NCBI GenBank assembly: GCA_964552795.1
Contig: CAZKIO010000003.1
Coordinates: 1 to 64,000, forward strand
Direction: 5' to 3'
Length of the DNA stretch: 64,000 bases
DNA from: JAEUHZ01 sp964552795
GTDB lineage: Bacteria > Planctomycetota > UBA1135 > GCA-002686595
The translations under genes and the position numbers were made by a program. The notes beneath the pieces were generated by a model that was not told the origin of the DNA, searched no databases, and saw nothing but the letters and a program-made list of their open reading frames with translations. Positions 57,996 to 64,000 of the stretch are shown here, one piece after another. Position 1 is the stretch's first letter; the number at the start of each line of letters is the position of its first letter.

Positions 57996-60900
57996 ATGAA
58001 TCCCGAGCCGTCTTCGGTCGAGGAAGCCGTCGAGTTGTTCCTCGAACAGCGTCGCCGCGGCGAGCCCGTCGACGCGCGCGCGTTCGCCGCGCGCCACGCC
58101 CGCCTCGGGCCCGACCTCGGCGCGGCGCTCGATGCGCTGCTCGCGCTCGACAGCGCCGCGTCCGACGCCGACCTGGACGCCTTCACCGTGCCCGACCGCG
58201 TCGGTCCCTACCGCGTCGTGCGCGAGATAGGCCGCGGCGGCATGGGCGTCGTGCTCGAGGCCATCGAGGAGCCGCTGGGCCGGCGCGTCGCGCTCAAGGT
58301 GCTGCCGCCGCAGTTCCTGAACAGCGCGGCGGCGCGCCGGCGCTTCCAGCGCGAAGCCGAGCTCGCCTCGCGTCTCGACCACCCGTCGATCGCGACCGTC
58401 TACGGCACCGGCGTCGAGGAGTCGCGGCCGTGGATCGCGATGCGCTACGTGGAGGGGCCGACGCTGGCGCACGCGATCGCCGCGGCGCGCGCGGAGCAGG
58501 CGACCTGCGCGCGGATCCCGGCGCAGGACTCCAGCGACAGGAATGCGCCGCTGGTCATCGCGGCCTGCATCGCCAAGGTCGCGCGCGCGTTGCAGGCGGC
58601 GCACGCGCAGGGCGTCGTGCACCGCGACGTCAAGCCGTCCAACATCCTCTTGACGGCGGTGGGCGAGCCGGTGCTGGTGGATTTCGGTCTCGCGATCCCC
58701 GAGGACGCGGACGGCCACTCGCTCACGCGCACGGGCGACACGGCGGGCACGCCCGCCTACATCGCGCCGGAGATCCTGGCCGGTGAACGCCAGCGGCCCG
58801 ACGCGCAGGGCGACGTGTACGCGCTGGGCGTCACGCTGTACGAGTGCCTCGCCCTGCGCCGCCCGTTCGAGGCGCCCACGCCCCTGGCGCTGTACCGCGC
58901 GATCCTGTCCAACGATCCGGCGGACCTGCGCAGCCTGCGGCGCAACGTCCCGCACGACCTCGCGGTCGTCACGCACACCGCGCTGGAGCGCGACCGCGCG
59001 CGGCGCTACGCCAGCGCGGCGGCGCTGGCCGACGATCTCGAACGTGTCCTGCGCGCCGAGCCCGTCCTGGCGCGGCCGCCCTCGATCGCCTACCGCGCGC
59101 GCAAGTTCGTGCAGCGCAACCGCGCCGTGACCGTCGCCGGCACGGTCATCGTGCTGCTGCTCGCGGTCGGCCTGGTGGCCGCGCTGGTGGCGCGCGACCG
59201 GGCGCTCGACCTGAAGAATCGCGCCGAGCACGCCGAGGGCGTGTCCGGCGAGCGCGCGCAGGCGTTGGCGCTGGAGCTCGAGGCGAACCGCGAGATGCTC
59301 GCGCTCCAGTCGAGCTGGCTGCGCGCGGAGGCGCTGGACGTCACCGGCCGCGACGTGCGGCTGGCGGACGTGCTCGACCGCGCCGCGGAGGCGCTCGACG
59401 AGCGCGCGGCGACCCATCCGCGCACGCAGTACGAGCTGCGCAGCGCCCTGGCCCGGGCGTACTACTCGCTGAAGCTGTACGACGCCGCGCTGGCGCAGAC
59501 CGAACTGGCGCGCGCGGCCTTCGCGCTCACCGATCAAGGAGACCTCGCGAGCATGGAAATGGTCGAGCGGATGGCCTGCGTGGCCGAAGCGCTGGGCGGC
59601 CAGAAGGCCGACGCGCTGGACCGCGCGCAGCGATTCCTGCAACAGGCCGTCGACCGTGGAGCGTCGGCCGAAGTCGGTGCCGCGCTGTGGCGGATCACGC
59701 TCGGCGAGATGCTGCTCCACCACCTGCGCTACGACGAGGCCGAGCGCGAGCTGCGCGCGGGGATCGCCGTGCTGGCCGCCGCCGGGCCCGCGGACCGGCC
59801 GGAGCTGCTGGATGCCCGCGTCCTCTTGGCGCGCGCGCTGCGCAAGCAGCGGCGCGTGGCCGACGCCGAGGGCGAGATCGAGGTGTTGCTCGCGGACTGC
59901 GAGCGCCTGCTCGGCGGCGAGCACTTCACGACCACGCTGGTGAAGAAGGAACTGTGCGAGCTGCGCATCGTGCAGCGGCGGTTCGAGGAGGCGCGGGCGA
60001 TCTACGAGGACTTGATCGGTTCCTACGAACGGCGCTTCGGCCCGGACTCGGAGGCGGCGCTGGGCATGGTCAGCGGACTGGCCGGCGTCGTTCGCGAGCT
60101 GCGCGACCTGCGGGGCTCCGAGGATCTGGCCCGGCGCGCGGCGGAGGGCACGCGCCGCCTGCTCGGCATGAGCCACCCGCTGACCGAGGTGCGCTGGGGC
60201 CGGTGGGGCAACGCGCTGATCGCGATCGGCAACGCCGACGAGGGCCTGGAACGGCTGCAAGAGTCGCTGCGATCGCGCGCCGATCGGCTGGGCGCCGATC
60301 ACCCCGACACGCTCGAGGTGCAGGCCTCGCTGGGGATGGCGCTGCTGCGACTGAAGCGGAACGAGCGCGCGCTGGCGGTGCTGCAGGAATGCCGCCAGTC
60401 CTACCTGCGTAGCCTGGGCCCCGCGCACCCGGCGACGCTGAGCTGCATGAACTCGCTGGCGTCGGCGCACTTCGGCCTCGGCCGGTACGACCTCGCGGCC
60501 GAGCTGTTCGGCGACATCCTGTGCACGCAGTCGGCGCACCTGGACCGGCACGCGCCCGATGTCCTCCTGACGCTGGGTAACCTCGCCGCCGCGACCGCGG
60601 ACGCGCAGGAGAGCGCCTGCCTGCACGGCGACCTCCACGACCGCCTGCGCGCCGTCTACGGCGACGCGAGCCCGAACGCGTGGACCTACGCCGAGGGACT
60701 CCTGCTGAGCCTGGGGCGGATCGGCGCGCACGCGCAAGCCAGCGCGCTGGCCGCGTCGGCGATCGCGGCGCTGCGCGACTCGCCGCGGACCAGCCCCGAG
60801 CGGCTCTGCAAGCTGATGTTGCTGCGCGCGCGCGCCGCGGAGCACGCCGGGCTGGGGGCCTACGCGCGGGCGTGCTGGGAGGAAGTCGGGCGCTTCGCCT

Positions 60901-61094
60901 TCGAAGCGCTGGGCGAGGACTCCGACCTGCGCTCCAGCGTGGAGGAGGAATTCGGGTCGGCGCTGATCGAGGCCGGCGAAGCAGCGCCCGGCCTGGGGAT
61001 GCTGGAGTGCGCGCTGGAGCGCCGCCCGCCTTCGGACGCGGGCCGGGCCAAGCTGTCCGCGCGGATCGCGGAAGTACGGGGTCAGGACCCCTGA
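57996..61094 (+). CDS. Membrane-anchored Ser/Thr protein kinase with TPR tail
   Basis: A 1032-residue Hanks-type kinase. Glycine loop GRGGMG (79-84), Lys101, HRDVKPSN (209-216), DFG (229-231) and TPAYIAPEIL show an active kinase domain from about 70 to 350. It carries an insert before the catalytic loop (about residues 163-187). One membrane helix (VAGTVIVLLLAVGLVAALVA) precedes ~600 residues of TPR-like helices (ALARAYYSLKLYDAALAQTE, EEARAIYEDLIGSYERRFG). Its 3' end overlaps the convergent ECF sigma gene by 13 bases. The start is the ATG of MNPEPSS; an earlier frame start would include the GC-rich leader hairpin. Confidence 0.93.
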   Translation: MNPEPSSVEEAVELFLEQRRRGEPVDARAFAARHARLGPDLGAALDALLALDSAASDADLDAFTVPDRVGPYRVVREIGRGGMGVVLEAIEEPLGRRVALKVLPPQFLNSAAARRRFQREAELASRLDHPSIATVYGTGVEESRPWIAMRYVEGPTLAHAIAAARAEQATCARIPAQDSSDRNAPLVIAACIAKVARALQAAHAQGVVHRDVKPSNILLTAVGEPVLVDFGLAIPEDADGHSLTRTGDTAGTPAYIAPEILAGERQRPDAQGDVYALGVTLYECLALRRPFEAPTPLALYRAILSNDPADLRSLRRNVPHDLAVVTHTALERDRARRYASAAALADDLERVLRAEPVLARPPSIAYRARKFVQRNRAVTVAGTVIVLLLAVGLVAALVARDRALDLKNRAEHAEGVSGERAQALALELEANREMLALQSSWLRAEALDVTGRDVRLADVLDRAAEALDERAATHPRTQYELRSALARAYYSLKLYDAALAQTELARAAFALTDQGDLASMEMVERMACVAEALGGQKADALDRAQRFLQQAVDRGASAEVGAALWRITLGEMLLHHLRYDEAERELRAGIAVLAAAGPADRPELLDARVLLARALRKQRRVADAEGEIEVLLADCERLLGGEHFTTTLVKKELCELRIVQRRFEEARAIYEDLIGSYERRFGPDSEAALGMVSGLAGVVRELRDLRGSEDLARRAAEGTRRLLGMSHPLTEVRWGRWGNALIAIGNADEGLERLQESLRSRADRLGADHPDTLEVQASLGMALLRLKRNERALAVLQECRQSYLRSLGPAHPATLSCMNSLASAHFGLGRYDLAAELFGDILCTQSAHLDRHAPDVLLTLGNLAAATADAQESACLHGDLHDRLRAVYGDASPNAWTYAEGLLLSLGRIGAHAQASALAASAIAALRDSPRTSPERLCKLMLLRARAAEHAGLGAYARACWEEVGRFAFEALGEDSDLRSSVEEEFGSALIEAGEAAPGLGMLECALERRPPSDAGRAKLSARIAEVRGQDP

Positions 61095-61642
61095 CGCTTC
61101 AGCTCGCGGTGCAGCCACGCCCGCGCCAGCGACCAGTCGCTGTCCACCGTGCGGCTCGACACGCCCAGGGCCTCGGCCACCTCGCGCACCTCCAGGCCGC
61201 CGAAGAAGCGCAGCTCGACCACCTGAGCCATGCGTGCATCCAGCGCGGCCAGCTTCGCCAGCGCCGCCTCGAGTCCGATCAGGTCCACCGGTTCGCTCTC
61301 CATCAGCGTGCTCCCGTCGAGCGTGACCCGCCGCATCGCTCCGCCCCGCTTCAGCGAACCCAGCTCGCGCGCGCGGTCGACGAGGACGGTGCGGATGGCC
61401 TTCGCGGCCAGCGCCAGGAACTCGGGCCGCGAGATCTGCCCCGCCCGGCGGTTGCGCGCGAGCTTGATGTAGCACTCGTGCACCAGGTCCGTCGGGTCCA
61501 GGATCCGCTGGCCCCGGCGCGCGGTCACGGCCCGATGGGCCACCCTGCGCAGGGCTTCGTACAGGCTGGCCACGGTCTCGTCGAGACGCTCGCGGTCCAC
61601 GGCCGCCCGCGGTTCCTGGCCGGATCTCGGATCGGATTGCAT
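61082..61642 (-). CDS. ECF sigma factor, kinase-associated (TIGR02999-like)
   Basis: A 186-residue ECF sigma factor of the same family as the one at 3176. Region 2 has ILDPTDLVHECYIKLARN and FLALAAKAIRTVLVDRARE. Region 4 has ELRFFGGLEVREVAEALGVS with the SSRTVDSDWSLARAWLHREL recognition helix. The ATG at 61642 (MQSDPRSG) is chosen as it starts near the family N-terminus; a start 15 codons earlier is possible. It lies between two kinase genes, convergent with one and divergent from the other, so either could be its partner. Confidence 0.92.
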   Translation of the reverse strand: MQSDPRSGQEPRAAVDRERLDETVASLYEALRRVAHRAVTARRGQRILDPTDLVHECYIKLARNRRAGQISRPEFLALAAKAIRTVLVDRARELGSLKRGGAMRRVTLDGSTLMESEPVDLIGLEAALAKLAALDARMAQVVELRFFGGLEVREVAEALGVSSRTVDSDWSLARAWLHRELKRQGS

Positions 61643-61769
61643 CGTCGCGTTGGTGCTGGAAACGGAATCCGGTGTCCGGGCGCGCAACCGAAACCCGGAT
61701 TGCCCTCCAAGACCATCCGGAAACTCCGGCGGCCGCGCCCGCGACCTGTCGGGGCCACCGCCCGCAGAT

Positions 61770-61775
61770 TAACCT
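61770..61775 (+). promoter_or_regulatory. Putative -10 element of the last kinase gene
   Basis: TAACCT, 22 bases before the GTG at 61798, within the 155-base divergent gap beside the sigma gene. Confidence 0.4.
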
Positions 61776-61797
61776 GGATCCGGGAGAGGAGAGGCTT

Positions 61798-64000
61798 GTG
61801 GAACCCGCGCGCTTCCTGAGGGTGAAGGAGGTCTTTCGCCGTGCCCTCGTGGTGGGACGCTCGGAGCGCGCCGAAGTCCTGGAGGCGGAATGCGGCCTGG
61901 ACGCCGCGCTGCGCGCCGAGGTCGAGGAGCTCCTGGCGCACTCGGATGCGGCCGCGACCGGCTTCCTCGGCGGTCCTGCCGTGGAGAGTGCTGGCGAGAC
62001 TCCGCGCGCGGTGCTGGAGATCCCCGGCTACCGCATCCTGGAACCGATCGCCACCGGCGGCGCGGGCGTCGTGTACCGGGCCGAACAGACGAACCCGCGA
62101 CGCGAGGTCGCGATCAAGGTGCTGCGCCTGGACTCCCTCGCGCCTGGGCACGTGGCGCGCATGCGGCGCGAGGCGCAGATCCTGGGTTCGCTGCACCATG
62201 CCGGCATCGCCCAGGTGTTCGGTGCCGGCGTCCTGCAGGACGGTTCGGTCGCGCTGCCCTGGATCGCGATGGAGCTCGTCCACGGTCTGCCGCTCGACGA
62301 TTTCGTGCGCGAGCGAGCCCTGGAGCTGCGGGACATCCTCGAACTCCTGGTGTCCGTGTGCGCGGCCGTCGACCACGCGCACCAGCGCGGCGTCGTGCAC
62401 CGCGACCTGAAACCCTCCAACGTGCTGGTGGAGCCCTCCGGCCAGCCGCGCGTACTCGACTTCGGCGTGGCGCGGGTCGCGGAGTCCGATCCCGATGTCG
62501 ATGCGCCGCAGACGCGCACGGGGGCGCTGGTCGGCACCCTGGGTTACATGGCGCCCGAGCAGGCGCGCGGCGATCGCGGCGCGATCGACGCCCGCGCCGA
62601 CGTGTACGCGCTGGGCGTGATGCTGTTCGAGCTGCTGGCCGGCCGTCCACCGCTCGACGTCGACGGACTCGACGTGCTCGGGGCCGCGCGCGTCGTGTGC
62701 GAGGACGAGCCCGAGCGGCTGTCGCGCGCGCGCCCGGGACTTCCGCGCGACCTGGACGCGGTCCTCGCCAAGGCGCTCGAGAAGGCGCCCGCGCGGCGCT
62801 ACGCGGACGCCGGAGCGTTGGCGGAGGACCTGCAGAACCTGCTCGCCGGCCGGCCGATCCGCGCGCGCCCGCCGACGGTCGTCGACCAGATCGTGAAAGC
62901 CGTGCGCCGCAACCGCGCGCTGGCGCTGGCGGGCACCTGCGTCGTGCTGGCCCTCGCTGCGGGACTCGTGGTGGCGCTGGCGGCCCTGCGCGCCGAGAGC
63001 ACGCAGCGCGCGCTCACCAGCGACACCCTCGACTACTTCGCCACGCGTCTGACGGCGCTCGCGCCGAAGCTGGGTTTCGGCGAAGCGCAGCGCGCCGACT
63101 TGGAGGAGCTCGCCGCCCGCATCGAACGCCAGCTCGCGACGGAACCCGCGAGCCGGCCGTTGCGCGCCGCGCTGGCGCAGACCCTGTACGAGCTGGCGTC
63201 GCTCGACCAGTCCCGCGGCGACTACTCCGCGCTGCGCGCCCGGGCCGAGCGGGCGCGCGTGCTGCGCGAGAGTCTCCTGGCGCAGGATCCCGGCGACCTC
63301 GCGTCGTGGACGCACCTGTCGCAGTTGTGCGCCAAGCTCGGCGAAGCGGCGCGCGACACCGGAAACCTGGACGGGCGCGACGTCTGGTTCGCGCGCGCGC
63401 TGGAGATCGACGAGCGCCTCGCGCGCGAGCATCCCGACGACCTGGATCTCGTCGAGGATCTGGGCTGGAGCTTGGCGCGCGTGTCGCAAGCCACCGACGA
63501 GCGCGGCGACCGCGCGCAGGCCGAGCGGCTGGCGCTGCGTCGGCTCGACGACGCGGAGCGGATCGCGCTGCTCCAGCCGCACAACTGGAAGCTCGTGTAC
63601 AACCTGTCGCACGCGCACTACTTCCTGGCCGGCATGCGCGAAGCGGCCGGGCGGGGTGAACTCGCCGTCCAGCACGCGCACGCCTGCGTGCGCCTCGCCC
63701 GCGACCTGCGCCGGATCGAGCCCGCGCGCAGGGACTTCCTGCAGTGGCAGGCGGACGTGTGCCGGAACCTCGCGGGCCTCGTGTCGCGCGAGGGTGACGC
63801 GGCCACGGCGCGCGCCTGGCTGGCGGAGGCGCTGACCACGGCGGAAGACCTGGTCTGGGGCGACCCGCACCGGCCGGCGCATCTGTCGACCCTGCACCTG
63901 GCGGCTGCCGACCACGCGGCGCCGGATGTCGACGGCGCCGCCGAGGACCGGGCGCTGCGTTCCGCAGCGGCCTTGCGGCGCGCCGCCCCGGTCGTGCGAC
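61798..64000 (+). CDS. Membrane-anchored Ser/Thr protein kinase (partial, runs off the window)
   Basis: At least 734 residues, with no stop before the window end. It starts at GTG (V-EPARFLRVKEVFRRAL) after AGGAGAGG. Kinase marks: IATGGAGVVY (84-93), Lys107 in VAIK, HRDLKPSNVL, DFGVAR and GYMAPEQA. The first glycine of the nucleotide loop is Ala (A-T-G-G-A-G), unlike the other three kinases. One membrane helix (ALAGTCVVLALAAGLVVALA) follows, then TPR-like helices (SWTHLSQLCAKLGEAARDTG). It is divergent from the ECF gene, an arrangement typical of kinase/sigma pairs. Confidence 0.9.
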   Translation, partial: MEPARFLRVKEVFRRALVVGRSERAEVLEAECGLDAALRAEVEELLAHSDAAATGFLGGPAVESAGETPRAVLEIPGYRILEPIATGGAGVVYRAEQTNPRREVAIKVLRLDSLAPGHVARMRREAQILGSLHHAGIAQVFGAGVLQDGSVALPWIAMELVHGLPLDDFVRERALELRDILELLVSVCAAVDHAHQRGVVHRDLKPSNVLVEPSGQPRVLDFGVARVAESDPDVDAPQTRTGALVGTLGYMAPEQARGDRGAIDARADVYALGVMLFELLAGRPPLDVDGLDVLGAARVVCEDEPERLSRARPGLPRDLDAVLAKALEKAPARRYADAGALAEDLQNLLAGRPIRARPPTVVDQIVKAVRRNRALALAGTCVVLALAAGLVVALAALRAESTQRALTSDTLDYFATRLTALAPKLGFGEAQRADLEELAARIERQLATEPASRPLRAALAQTLYELASLDQSRGDYSALRARAERARVLRESLLAQDPGDLASWTHLSQLCAKLGEAARDTGNLDGRDVWFARALEIDERLAREHPDDLDLVEDLGWSLARVSQATDERGDRAQAERLALRRLDDAERIALLQPHNWKLVYNLSHAHYFLAGMREAAGRGELAVQHAHACVRLARDLRRIEPARRDFLQWQADVCRNLAGLVSREGDAATARAWLAEALTTAEDLVWGDPHRPAHLSTLHLAAADHAAPDVDGAAEDRALRSAAALRRAAPVVR

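Noticed and set aside
1..64000. Mobile elements, phage genes, rRNA or tRNA genes
   Set aside because: No transposase, integrase, terminal inverted repeat, rRNA segment or T-loop-like sequence was found by reading both strands.

Overview
The window is GC-rich chromosomal DNA, roughly 70% G+C by eye, from a bacterium that is most likely a planctomycete. The evidence is four membrane-anchored Ser/Thr kinases (three with kinesin-light-chain-type TPR tails), three ECF sigma factors of the kinase-associated kinds common in Planctomycetota, and five secreted proteins sharing a lineage-type C-terminal domain with a CPCGN motif. The phylum is an inference from gene content. There is no rRNA, tRNA, CRISPR array, insertion sequence or integrase that I can recognise. 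The base composition is even, so this reads as core chromosome, not an island.

Layout. 1-6071: the stub of a leftward gene, a leftward ECF sigma/kinase pair, a secreted protein with the shared C-terminal domain, and a second ECF sigma factor. 6096-9639: mutS (leftward), then a YcfL/LpoB-like lipoprotein pair (rightward). 9640-10274: a 635-bp gene-free stretch with three tandem terminator-ended cassettes. 10275-15000: a sugar-nucleotide epimerase, an ATP-type PEP carboxykinase followed by two small genes, a MIP18-like Fe-S assembly protein and an RluA-type pseudouridine synthase. 15165-22986: topA, an overlapping radical SAM gene and two overlapping exported amidohydrolases. 22991-25250: small lipoprotein, small proteins and a LOG-family protein. 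25258-34869: another kinase, a subtilase-kelch protein, an M20 hydrolase, an NHL-propeller protein and a lectin-like protein. Three of these carry the shared domain.

35211-46228 is the best-organised block. It encodes a TonB-dependent receptor, DUF3450 protein, TtpC-like ExbB, ExbB, ExbD, TonB and TPR lipoprotein, then a secreted beta-helix protein that again ends in the shared domain. This is the gene order of the TonB2/TtpC energy-transduction systems of gamma-proteobacteria, here tied to a cell-surface protein. 46331-49325 holds a helical-repeat protein, an aquaporin and two small lipoproteins. 49641-52657 is a sulfate-activation operon: ribbon-helix-helix protein, ATP sulfurylase, a sulfatase-fold protein with Thr in place of the formylglycine Cys, and APS kinase. 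52775-57912 holds an EgtD-like methyltransferase, a DGHHR-domain methyltransferase, an N-formylglutamate-amidohydrolase-like protein, a ZntB-type transporter and phenylalanine 4-monooxygenase. 57996-64000 holds two more kinases around an ECF sigma gene; the last kinase runs off the window.

A recurring TANNNT hexamer lies shortly upstream of more than twenty start codons, often only 6-10 bases away. I read it as the housekeeping -10 element, with many leaderless or short-leader genes. Functional calls come from motif recognition only; no database search was run.
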